This document shows positions 43,276 through 50,887 of a stretch of 64,000 nt of DNA, piece by piece (position 1 is the stretch's first letter; every line of letters starts with the position of its first letter). Source of the DNA: an uncultured Lachnospiraceae bacterium (GTDB lineage Bacteria; Bacillota; Clostridia; Lachnospirales; Lachnospiraceae); NCBI GenBank assembly GCA_948688495.1, contig CAPQSW010000013.1:281-64280 (forward strand), written 5' to 3'. The translations under genes were made by a program, and so were the position numbers. The notes below the pieces were generated by a model. That model was not told the DNA's origin and ran no database searches. It saw nothing but the letters and a program-made list of their open reading frames with translations.

Positions 43276-44817
43276 ATGAGTAAGAAACCTACCGTATTGA
43301 TGATTTTAGATGGATTCGGCTTGAATGATAAGCATGAGTCAAACGCAGTATATGAAGCAAATACCCCTAATATTGACCAACTGATGAAAGAGTATCCTTT
43401 TGTCAGAGGATATGCCAGCGGGCTTGCTGTCGGACTTCCAGATGGCCAGATGGGTAATTCTGAGGTTGGACATTTGAATATGGGGGCTGGAAGGATCGTA
43501 TATCAGGAACTGACCAGAATCACAAAAGAGATCGAAGATGGAGACTTTTTCAAGAATGAGGCATTGCTTGCAGGTATGAAGAATGTCAAAGACAACCATT
43601 CCTCCTTGCATATGTATGGACTTTTATCAGATGGCGGCGTACACAGCCATAACACCCATTTGTATGGCTTGCTGGAAATGGCTAAGCGGGAAGGGATTGA
43701 GAAAGTATATGTACATTGTTTCTTAGATGGACGCGACACTGCGCCTACTTCCGGCAAAGGATTCATGGAAGAATTAGAGGCAAAGATGAAAGAAATCGGT
43801 GTCGGTGAAATTGCCACTGTTTCCGGGCGTTATTATGCGATGGACAGGGATAACCGCTGGGATCGTGTGGAAAAGGCTTACTATGCGGTTGCATTGGGAG
43901 ATGGCAAGCGTGTAGAAAATGCAATAGAGGCGGTAGCTGCTTCCTATGCGGAGGATGTGACAGACGAGTTTGTGGTTCCCACTGTCGTGGAACGGGACGG
44001 CAAGCCGGTTGCTACGATAGAGGATAACGATACCATTATTTTCTTTAATTTCCGTCCTGACCGTGCAAGGGAAATTTCAAGGACTTTCTGCATGGACGAG
44101 TTTGATGGGTTTGACCGTGGACCGAGGAAGAAGGTAACGTATGTCTGCTTTACAGAGTATGATGTTACGATTCCCAACAAATTGATTGCGTTCCACAAGG
44201 TAGAGCTGAACAATACATTCGGACAGTTCCTTGCGGACAACGGCAAGACCCAGGCAAGAATTGCAGAGACAGAGAAATATGCGCATGTAACATTTTTCTT
44301 TAACGGTGGAGTGGAAGAACCCAACAAAGGGGAGGAGCGTATTCTGGTGAACTCCCCCAAGGTAGCGACTTATGATTTGAAGCCGGAGATGAGTGCCTAT
44401 GAGGTATGCGATAAGCTGGTGGAAGCCATCAAATCTGACAAGTATGATGTGATTATCATCAATTTTGCAAATCCAGATATGGTAGGACATACCGGAGTGG
44501 AAAAAGCAGCGATTGCTGCAGTAGAAGCTGTGGATAGTTGTGTAGGCAAGGCAGTGGAAGCGTTAAAGGAAGCAGATGGATGCATGTTCCTGTGTGCAGA
44601 TCACGGAAATGCAGAGCAGTTGGTGGATTATAATACCGGAGAGAGCTTTACAGCGCATACGACAAATCCAGTGCCGTTTATTCTGATAAACTATGACGAC
44701 AGCTATACGCTGCGGGAGGGCGGCTGTCTGGCTGATATTGTACCTACGCTGATTGAGATTATGGGTATGGAGCAGCCAGAGGAGATGACGGGGAAATCTC
44801 TGTTAGTGAAACGATAG
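43276..44817 (+). CDS. gpmI: 2,3-bisphosphoglycerate-independent phosphoglycerate mutase
   Basis: 513 aa, normal length. It converts 3- and 2-phosphoglycerate in glycolysis and needs manganese. The metal-site LMILDGFG (DG at residues 12-13) and the nucleophile serine at residue 62 in MGNSEVGHLNMGAGR are present. The phosphate-transfer domain has GRYYAMDRDNRWDR and later motifs NFANPDMVGHTG and CADHGNAEQ. AAGAGGAG precedes the ATG. A terminator-like hairpin follows. Confidence 0.97.
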   Translation: MSKKPTVLMILDGFGLNDKHESNAVYEANTPNIDQLMKEYPFVRGYASGLAVGLPDGQMGNSEVGHLNMGAGRIVYQELTRITKEIEDGDFFKNEALLAGMKNVKDNHSSLHMYGLLSDGGVHSHNTHLYGLLEMAKREGIEKVYVHCFLDGRDTAPTSGKGFMEELEAKMKEIGVGEIATVSGRYYAMDRDNRWDRVEKAYYAVALGDGKRVENAIEAVAASYAEDVTDEFVVPTVVERDGKPVATIEDNDTIIFFNFRPDRAREISRTFCMDEFDGFDRGPRKKVTYVCFTEYDVTIPNKLIAFHKVELNNTFGQFLADNGKTQARIAETEKYAHVTFFFNGGVEEPNKGEERILVNSPKVATYDLKPEMSAYEVCDKLVEAIKSDKYDVIIINFANPDMVGHTGVEKAAIAAVEAVDSCVGKAVEALKEADGCMFLCADHGNAEQLVDYNTGESFTAHTTNPVPFILINYDDSYTLREGGCLADIVPTLIEIMGMEQPEEMTGKSLLVKR

Positions 44818-44841
44818 AAGATATGGAATGAAGATATACAG

Positions 44842-44878
44842 GCCCAAGGAAGTGTCGGATTCTTCCTGGGCTTGTAAT
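44842..44878 (+). terminator. Terminator-like hairpin after gpmI
   Basis: GCCCAAGGAAG (44842-44852) pairs with CTTCCTGGGC (44862-44871), with one unpaired A, followed by TTGTAATCTT; the T run is weak. No clear promoter is seen between here and 45001. Confidence 0.5.
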
Positions 44879-45001
44879 CTTAGATATTTATCAATTGATC
44901 AGCATATGTTAGGAAAAGCAGTGACACAGTTTCTGGAATTGCTCTTGCATTATTTTTTAGTAAATTCTTGGTGTTTCGCAACAAGCAGGAGAATAAGGAC
45001 T

Positions 45002-46573
45002 ATGAATAATAATCGGAAGATTAATAAACAGGATAAAATTTGGAATGAGACAAAGCTGAAAGATTGTATGAAGAAACAGTATATTATTACATTTGTGGCG
45101 GCTGTCTTTTGGGGGCTTGCCGCACATGGCTATATATTCTTAAACAAATTTTGCTGGCATGATGATATGAAGGAGCTGTTTGGCGTAGGGGCGACCTATT
45201 CTTCCGGAAGATGGTTCCTTGGGATTTTAGGTGAAACAGTACAGAGGCTTTTTGGAAATGTCAGCGTACCCTGGTTCCATGGGCTGGTTTCCTTACTGTT
45301 TCTTGCAGCAGGAAGCGTACTGCTTGCGGAACTCTTTCAGTTAAAACAAAACGTCAGCAGAATTTTATTAGCGGGGATGATGGTGGTGTTTCCATCCTGG
45401 ACAGTCACATATGCGTATATGTTTACGGCGGCATACTACGCATCAGCAGTATTTCTTGCGATACTTGGAATTTATCTTGTATGGAAAGCCAGCAAAGCAT
45501 GGTGCGGCATGTTGTCTGGTGCCGTGTGTTTTTGCCTGTCCCTTGGAATTTATCAGGCATACCTGCCATTGGCTGCAACGATACTGCTGATTGCATTTCT
45601 AAATGATGTAATTGTGAAGGAGGAATGTTCCTTTCGTGAACATTTCATGAAAGGGATTTTGGGTGTATGTACACTGGAATTTGGGGTCATTCTGTATTTC
45701 ATAGTGAATCAGTTCTTTTTGTATATAATGCATGTCGAGTTGACAGATTATCAAAATATAAAAAATATGGGGCAGACAAATATAAAAATGATAGCAGAGG
45801 GGATAGTTTCTGCATGGAAGGACTTTCTTGTACCATCCCAGGGAAGCGCTGATATGTATATGCAGTCTGCCAGAGGCGTATACTATGCGGTTTTGGGTTT
45901 GTCGATATGTTTTCTGGTATATCATATTATACAATGCTGGAAAAAGAATCGCACTGCAGTTTTCTTCCTTCTGGCGGGGGCGTTATGTTTTCCTGTTGGT
46001 GTGAATCTATTGTATTTGATGGGAGATATGGGGGACATTTATGGCATTATGCTGTATGCAAAGGCGATGGTATTTATACTCCCGATTGTCCTTGTGGAGC
46101 GGATAAAATTGGATACATGGCGGATAAGAAAGTATGGCACGCTGCTTTTAAGTATCCTGCTTATATATGTTGGGGTTTTTTATACACATTATGCGAATGC
46201 ATGTTATCTGCAGGCAGAGTTCCATCAGGAACAAGTGATTTCCTGGCTGAACACACTGGTTGCCAGGATACAGAGCGAAGATGGGTATAACAGAGGACTT
46301 CCAATTGTTTATTTGAACAGCGAAGGGCCGGGTTACGTTCCACCAGAGTCCACGCTTGCGCTTATGGAGATTCCCAATGTAGACATACTGCCATATCAAA
46401 ACGTGACCTTTTCCAATTGGAAAACTGCTTTATTCCGTTGGTGCGGGTTTCGGCATGAAGAACTTACGGAGACTTCCGAGATAGAATCCTGGCAGGAGGT
46501 TTTGGACATGCCGTCTTATCCGGATTCAGGTTCTGTCCGCATTATAAAAGGAATAATTATTGTAAAGTTCTAG
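45002..46573 (+). CDS. GtrII-type polytopic membrane protein (putative glycosyltransferase)
   Basis: 523 aa from the ATG at 45002, chosen for AGGAG about 10 bp upstream; the frame is open to 44828, but that would start inside the hairpin after gpmI. About ten membrane helices are seen. The motif CWHDDMKELFG near residue 47, followed by SGRWFLGILGE, matches the GtrII glucosyltransferase family (DUF/PF14264), whose acidic pair after the first helix is thought catalytic. Members decorate surface glycans from a lipid-linked sugar. No glycan cluster is present beside it. Substrate unknown. Confidence 0.72.
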   Translation: MNNNRKINKQDKIWNETKLKDCMKKQYIITFVAAVFWGLAAHGYIFLNKFCWHDDMKELFGVGATYSSGRWFLGILGETVQRLFGNVSVPWFHGLVSLLFLAAGSVLLAELFQLKQNVSRILLAGMMVVFPSWTVTYAYMFTAAYYASAVFLAILGIYLVWKASKAWCGMLSGAVCFCLSLGIYQAYLPLAATILLIAFLNDVIVKEECSFREHFMKGILGVCTLEFGVILYFIVNQFFLYIMHVELTDYQNIKNMGQTNIKMIAEGIVSAWKDFLVPSQGSADMYMQSARGVYYAVLGLSICFLVYHIIQCWKKNRTAVFFLLAGALCFPVGVNLLYLMGDMGDIYGIMLYAKAMVFILPIVLVERIKLDTWRIRKYGTLLLSILLIYVGVFYTHYANACYLQAEFHQEQVISWLNTLVARIQSEDGYNRGLPIVYLNSEGPGYVPPESTLALMEIPNVDILPYQNVTFSNWKTALFRWCGFRHEELTETSEIESWQEVLDMPSYPDSGSVRIIKGIIIVKF

Positions 46574-46655
46574 TAGAATAAAAATACATTACATGTTCTA
46601 AAATGAACAGTATAAGGGATGTAAAAAACAGTAATACTAAAAATCGTATACTTTA

Positions 46656-46677
46656 GCGTCAAACGCAAATTTTTTTA
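46656..46677 (+). terminator. Weak terminator after the GtrII-type gene
   Basis: GCGT (46656-46659) pairs with ACGC (46663-46666), extended by TTT/AAA around a bulged A, followed by seven T. It lies between convergent genes. The rest of 46574-46687 holds TTACAT/ATGTAA and TGTTC/GAACA inverted repeats. Confidence 0.4.
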
Positions 46678-46687
46678 AATTATTCAT

Positions 46688-47269
46688 TTAGAGATCAATC
46701 TGAAAAAACACTTCATCTTTATCATCCTGCTCGATACACAGATAGCGTCTTGTAATTTGATAAGAAGAATGGTTGAAAATATCCATAAGGAGAGCGGGGG
46801 GCGTCCCATTTTTCCAGGCATGGTAACCGAAAGTCTTTCTCAGGGAGTGGCAGCTGATATGTTCCGGCATATGGGTGTCAATGGCAGCCTTTTTGATAAT
46901 GCGGAAGGCCTGATAGCGGCTGATGGGCATGTCGTGGTTTTTCTGGCTGATAAAAAGATAATCATTTCTTTGGCAGAGCGATTTTGCCTGTCTCAAATTT
47001 TCTAAAGCATCTGTGACGGCGTGATTCAGTGCAATCATGGTCTCTTTTCCGGTTTTCTGTTCCGTTACATGTAAGTGAGCATGGTAACGCCTGTTTTCAT
47101 AATCATACACCATGTTCCATGTAATCTTTAATATGTCGCTGATGCGCAGTGCTGTATTGAGCCCCAGTATAATCAGTGCATAATTTCTTGGGTTGGGATG
47201 TTCTTTCCGGTAATAATCCTTGAATCGGGTTAATTCGTTCGACTGCCGTATCGGCTGTGTTCTGCTCAT
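46688..47269 (-). CDS. FimB-sized tyrosine recombinase
   Basis: 193 aa on the minus strand. It is only a catalytic domain, without the N-terminal core-binding domain of most integrases, which is the size of the FimB/FimE invertases. The residues of the family are visible: R in LNTALRISDILKI, K in EQKTGKE, H-x-x-R in SCHSLRKTFGYH, H in FNHSSYQITRRYL, with the nucleophile tyrosine in the last motif. AACAGGAGG lies 8 bp before the ATG. It is divergent from csrA with only 120 bp between starts. It could invert or excise a nearby segment, or act elsewhere; target unknown. Confidence 0.85.
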   Translation of the reverse strand: MSRTQPIRQSNELTRFKDYYRKEHPNPRNYALIILGLNTALRISDILKITWNMVYDYENRRYHAHLHVTEQKTGKETMIALNHAVTDALENLRQAKSLCQRNDYLFISQKNHDMPISRYQAFRIIKKAAIDTHMPEHISCHSLRKTFGYHAWKNGTPPALLMDIFNHSSYQITRRYLCIEQDDKDEVFFQIDL

Positions 47270-47318
47270 AGTAAATTCCTCCTGTTTTATTTCCTAATAT
47301 TAGTGCCTGCTAGAAAAA

Positions 47319-47347
47319 ATGCAACCTTTGTTAATAAAAAGTTGCAT
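47319..47347. other. Candidate recombinase core site or operator between divergent starts
   Basis: ATGCAAC (47319-47325) and GTTGCAT (47341-47347) are a perfect inverted repeat. Counting inward, the arms extend to 11 bp (ATGCAACcTTT / AAAaGTTGCAT, one mismatch) around a 7-bp spacer GTTAATA, the layout of a tyrosine-recombinase core site. It may equally be a repressor operator. Confidence 0.4.
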
Positions 47348-47389
47348 GGCAATTCATTAGGAGATGAAATAGGAACAGGAGGTTACCAT

Positions 47390-47683
47390 ATGCTTAAACT
47401 GACCGTGAAGCCGGGAGAATATCTTTTAATTGGCGACGACATCAAGCTGGTATTTGCTGGAGGCAGTTCTAAGAATTTGCGGATACTCGTGGATGCACCG
47501 AAGCAGTATAATATCGTAAGGAGCGAGGCATTGGCAAGTTATGGAATGGCGGCGGATCCGGGTAATGAAGTGAAACATTATCCAGATAAGGGAATTTCGA
47601 TGGAGGCACAGGAAAAAATTAAATCCATCCTCATGGCGGAGCGTAAAAGAATCCGGAGGGAGGAACGGGCAGCAGCCAGGTAA
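47390..47683 (+). CDS. csrA: CsrA-like RNA-binding regulator with a long basic C-terminal tail
   Basis: 97 aa from the ATG at 47390 (AACAGGAGG 7 bp upstream); the frame is open to 47303 without a ribosome site. Residues 1-48 follow the CsrA pattern: LKLTVKPGEYLLIGDDIKL, then RILVDAPKQY and IVRSEA, which contains the arginine used for RNA contact. CsrA binds GGA motifs in mRNA leaders; in Bacillus it represses flagellin translation. CsrA is usually 58-75 aa; here about 45 extra residues end in KRIRREERAAAR. Flagellin follows 154 bp later. No fliW gene is next to it. Confidence 0.8.
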   Translation: MLKLTVKPGEYLLIGDDIKLVFAGGSSKNLRILVDAPKQYNIVRSEALASYGMAADPGNEVKHYPDKGISMEAQEKIKSILMAERKRIRREERAAAR

Positions 47684-47738
47684 TAATGCAAGGCTAACCT
47701 AGGGGCTTTGCTTATTATAGAAATCCTGCCCCTGTATC

Positions 47739-47829
47739 GCAGGAGGCAGAACATGCGCGCAAACGGATTTGCGGCAATTAACCAGCCCTCCACAGGAGGA
47801 GCAGGCAATACCATAGGAAAACAAGGAGG
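47739..47829 (+). promoter_or_regulatory. CsrA-like GGA motifs in the flagellin leader
   Basis: GCAGGAGGC (47739-47747), ACAGGAGGA (47792-47800) and ACAAGGAGG (47821-47829, the flagellin ribosome site). The first lies in a hairpin, TCCTGC-ccctgtatc-GCAGGA. The CsrA consensus is ACA-GGA. No clear SigD promoter was found in the leader. Confidence 0.5.
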
Positions 47830-47837
47830 AAAAAATT

Positions 47838-48650
47838 ATGGTAGTACAACACAATCTTACAGCGATGAACGCAAACAGAATGTTAGGCATCACAACAGAT
47901 GCTCAGGCAAAGTCAACGGAGAAATTATCTTCTGGTTACAGAATCAACCGTGCAGGCGATGATGCTGCTGGATTATCTATTTCTGAGAAGATGAGAAGCC
48001 AGATCAGAGGCTTGAACAAAGCTTCTTCTAACGCTCAGGACGGTGTTTCCTTAATCCAGGTTGCTGAAGGTGCTTTGAATGAAGCTCATTCTATCTTACA
48101 GAGAATGAACGAACTGGCTACCCAGGCTGCTAACGACAGTAATACTTCTGTTGATAGAAATGCTATCAACAAGGAGATCCAGCAGTTACAGTCCGAGATT
48201 ACCAGAATCCAGTCTACTACACAGTTCAACACCATGAATCTGTTAGACGGAACATTCACAGGCAAGAACCTTCAGGTAGGTTCCTTATCTGGGCAGGCAA
48301 TTTCCATCCACATCAGCAACATGGATGCTGCTACATTGGGCGTTACAGGATTGAAAGTTAGCTCTTATGCAGCTGCAGGATCCGCTATGAAGTCTATCCA
48401 GAGCGCTATCGAGTTAGTATCTGACCAGAGGTCTTACCTTGGCGCGCTGCAGAATAGATTAGAGCATACAATCTCTAACCTGGATAACATTTCTGAAAAC
48501 ACATCCGCTGCTGAGTCCCGTATCCGCGATGTTGATATGGCAGAGGAGATGGTGGAGTACAGCAAGAATAACATTCTTGCACAGGCTGGACAGTCTATGC
48601 TTGCACAGGCAAACCAGTCCAACCAGGGTGTATTGTCATTGCTTGGATAA
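47838..48650 (+). CDS. fliC: Flagellin
   Basis: 270 aa, a short flagellin with conserved D0/D1 ends and very little surface-exposed middle. The N-terminus VVQHNLTAMNANRMLGI, then SSGYRINRAGDDAAGLSISEKMRSQ, and the C-terminus 'SRIRDVDMAEEMVEYSKNNILAQAG ... GVLSLLG' are diagnostic; a few motifs are TLR5-recognised in related proteins. It builds the flagellar filament. AACAAGGAGGA precedes the ATG. Located away from other flagellar genes in this window; csrA just upstream probably regulates its translation. Confidence 0.96.
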   Translation: MVVQHNLTAMNANRMLGITTDAQAKSTEKLSSGYRINRAGDDAAGLSISEKMRSQIRGLNKASSNAQDGVSLIQVAEGALNEAHSILQRMNELATQAANDSNTSVDRNAINKEIQQLQSEITRIQSTTQFNTMNLLDGTFTGKNLQVGSLSGQAISIHISNMDAATLGVTGLKVSSYAAAGSAMKSIQSAIELVSDQRSYLGALQNRLEHTISNLDNISENTSAAESRIRDVDMAEEMVEYSKNNILAQAGQSMLAQANQSNQGVLSLLG

Positions 48651-48691
48651 TAGCCTTGGCGGGAAAGAAAACAGAATATGTAATTATGTGG

Positions 48692-48717
48692 GAGGACTGC
48701 TGTGCAGTCCTCTCATT
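48692..48717 (+). terminator. Hairpin terminator after flagellin
   Basis: GAGGACTGC (48692-48700) pairs with GCAGTCCTC (48704-48712); only TCATTCAT follows. The remaining 48718-49011 gap holds two more hairpins (GCAGAGA-aa-TCTCTGC, 48918-48933, and GCAGGGAGG/CCTCTCTGC at 48964-48988) but no promoter I can support. Confidence 0.6.
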
Positions 48718-48917
48718 CATGTGCGAGCAATTGAAACATCAAAAGGAAATGAAAAATGTCTTGTGTTTAACAGGAGGAAATGGTAGAATAATCCCAAGCA
48801 AAGAACCAATCTAAGAATCTTGCAATATCTTAATGGGCCTGTTCTAAGACCCATATCTATGACAACGATGAATAAGACGGACATAACAGAAAGTTATGCA
48901 GTATTCGTTGTATGATG

Positions 48918-48988
48918 CAGAGAAATCTCTGCAGGAACTCCTTGCTTACAAACAACTGAAAACTGCAGGGAGGGTATATCCTCTCTGC
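48918..48988. repeat. Two neighbouring hairpins upstream of the Rpn-type gene
   Basis: GCAGAGA and TCTCTGC form a perfect stem near 48918-48933. About 30 bp later GCAGGGAGG pairs with CCTCTCTGC with one G-T pair, just before the ribosome site AAAGAGAGG. The two stems share the GCAG/CTCTGC ends and could also pair with each other, giving alternative folds. Confidence 0.4.
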
Positions 48989-49011
48989 CAATAAGGAAAG
49001 AGAGGTTATGT

Positions 49012-49959
49012 ATGGAACAAAAATCGTTAAAACCAATGGAAAGGAAGAATGCGTTACAGGCGGCATTCTCCGGAGGTTACCAGCTAAATCTGAGTGACTT
49101 TGCATTATTTATGTCAGTAATGAGAGTGAAAGATGCATATGAGAATGTATTAAGCATTATACTGGATGAATCAGATTTAAGATTAAAAGAGGTAAAAGCG
49201 GAACAGGTTGTATTAAATAAGTCAGGCAAGCGTGCGATACGATTGGATGCATGGGCGCTAGACAAAGGCGGCCGGCAGTTTGACATGGAGATGCAAAATG
49301 ATGCGTCTGGGGATGATATTCGCAAGCGTTCGCGGTTTTACCAGGGTTTGCTGGACACACCTGTTTTAAAATCAGGAAAAGAGACACGTTATAAACATCT
49401 TCCGTCAACAGTAATTGTATTTATTACACAAGAAGATGTTTTTGGAAAAGATGTAGCAATGTATACGTTTAGCGAATGGTGTGAAGAAATACCGGATTTG
49501 CCACTGGGAGATGGTACGAGGAAAATTTTCCTGAATATGTCCAGCTTTAATGGAAGAAAAGAACTGGTCAGTTTATTACAGTATATGAAATATACGGACT
49601 TGGAAAATCCCGATATTATAGTGAAAGATGAACGTATTGAGGAATTGGACAGGGTTGTAAGGGAAGTGAAACAATCGGAAGAATGGGAGGCGGTTAAGAT
49701 GAACATTTTAGAAATAGGACTCAGACAGGGAATAGAGCAAGGAATAGAACAGGGAATGGCTGAAAATCTGATTAAGAATGTGGAAGCCATAAAAAAGAAT
49801 TTTGACATTGATTTGTTAGAAGCCTGTGAAGGTTTGGGAATAACTGTGAAAGAATATGAAGATGCCAGAGAGAAGGCAGCCTCCCGAAAAGGAAAAAATT
49901 CGTTGACGAATGAAAATAGCCTGTATTATAATGAATCAGTATCTGGAGAATTAGAATAG
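49012..49959 (+). CDS. Rpn-family PD-(D/E)XK nuclease (transposase/recombination-promoting type)
   Basis: 315 aa. The N-terminal PD-(D/E)XK nuclease core is seen in 'KRAIRLDAWALDKGGRQFDMEMQND' (D...ExQ) at about residues 75-98, followed by RSRFYQGLLD. The C-terminus has a helical region with the QGIEQGIEQGM repeat typical of these proteins. Rpn proteins (once called putative transposases) cut DNA and promote RecA-independent recombination. They are often acquired horizontally and phase variable. No terminal inverted repeats were seen. It lies between flagellin and purC, with purC 20 bp behind, so it may be co-transcribed with the purine genes. Confidence 0.8.
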   Translation: MEQKSLKPMERKNALQAAFSGGYQLNLSDFALFMSVMRVKDAYENVLSIILDESDLRLKEVKAEQVVLNKSGKRAIRLDAWALDKGGRQFDMEMQNDASGDDIRKRSRFYQGLLDTPVLKSGKETRYKHLPSTVIVFITQEDVFGKDVAMYTFSEWCEEIPDLPLGDGTRKIFLNMSSFNGRKELVSLLQYMKYTDLENPDIIVKDERIEELDRVVREVKQSEEWEAVKMNILEIGLRQGIEQGIEQGMAENLIKNVEAIKKNFDIDLLEACEGLGITVKEYEDAREKAASRKGKNSLTNENSLYYNESVSGELE

Positions 49960-49979
49960 TAAGTAAATGGAGGATGGCG

Positions 49980-50858
49980 ATGAGTATTCAGGAATTTAAG
50001 CCGGTAAAGGAAGGCAAAGTACGTGAGGTCTATGATAATGGTGACAGCATGATTATCGTGGCGACAGACAGGATTTCTGCGTTTGATGTGATTTTGAAGA
50101 ATGAGATTACAAAGAAGGGCGCAATACTTACACAGATGTCAAAGTTTTGGTTTGATTTTACGAAGGATATTGTGCCAAACCATATGCTTTCCACAGAAGT
50201 TTCGGATATGCCGGAGTTTTTCCGTAATAAGAAATTTGATGGTAACAGTATGAAGTGCAAGAAATTAAATATGCTTCCGGTGGAATGTATTGTGCGTGGC
50301 TATATTACAGGCAGTGGCTGGGAGAGCTATCAGAAGGATGGAACTGTGTGCGGCATCCGTTTACCAGAGGGATTGAAAGAATCTGAACAGTTGCCAGAGC
50401 CGATTTATACTCCCACCACGAAGGCAGATTTAGGTCTTCATGACGAGCACATTACCTATGAAGATACGGTGGAAATTTTAGAGAAGCTTCATCCTGGCAA
50501 GGGAGCAGAATATGCCAAGACCATTAAGGACTGCACGCTTAACCTGTATAAAAAGTGCGCGGAGTATGCCCGGAGCAAGGGCATTATTATTGCGGATACC
50601 AAGTTTGAGTTTGGTCTGGATGAAAATGGAAATGTAGTGCTTGGCGATGAGATGCTTACGCCGGACAGTTCCAGATTCTGGCCGCTTGAAGGCTATATTT
50701 CTGGAAAATCACAGCCTTCCTTTGATAAACAATTTGTAAGGGACTGGCTAAAAGCAAATCCGGACAGTGGTTATCTTCTCCCGGACGAGGTAGTGACAAA
50801 GACGGTAGATAAGTATAAAGAGGCTTATGAACTTTTGACAGGCGAGAAATTTTTATAA
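49980..50858 (+). CDS. purC: Phosphoribosylaminoimidazole-succinocarboxamide synthase (SAICAR synthetase)
   Basis: 292 aa from the ATG at 49980 (GGAGG 6 bp upstream; the ATG at 49974 is too close). It joins aspartate to CAIR with ATP, step 8 of purine synthesis. The start 'VKEGKVREVYDNGDSMIIVATDRISAFDV' and the signatures NMLPVECIVRGYITGSGW and 'VLGDEMLTPDSSRFWP' are typical. The length is that of the long (fungal-like) form, larger than the 240-aa common bacterial enzyme. purF follows after 29 bp. Confidence 0.95.
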   Translation: MSIQEFKPVKEGKVREVYDNGDSMIIVATDRISAFDVILKNEITKKGAILTQMSKFWFDFTKDIVPNHMLSTEVSDMPEFFRNKKFDGNSMKCKKLNMLPVECIVRGYITGSGWESYQKDGTVCGIRLPEGLKESEQLPEPIYTPTTKADLGLHDEHITYEDTVEILEKLHPGKGAEYAKTIKDCTLNLYKKCAEYARSKGIIIADTKFEFGLDENGNVVLGDEMLTPDSSRFWPLEGYISGKSQPSFDKQFVRDWLKANPDSGYLLPDEVVTKTVDKYKEAYELLTGEKFL

Positions 50859-50887
50859 GACGGACGACGGAATCGACGGAGAAATAT

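Noticed and set aside
47708..47962. Long-frame ORF of 84 codons over the flagellin start as a separate gene
   Set aside because: Its first ATG lacks a ribosome site and its frame overlaps the certain flagellin start; only the inner ATG at 47753 is kept as a finding.
49012..49959. Insertion sequence around the Rpn-type gene
   Set aside because: No terminal inverted repeats or target duplications were found on either side; the nearby hairpins are not at both ends.
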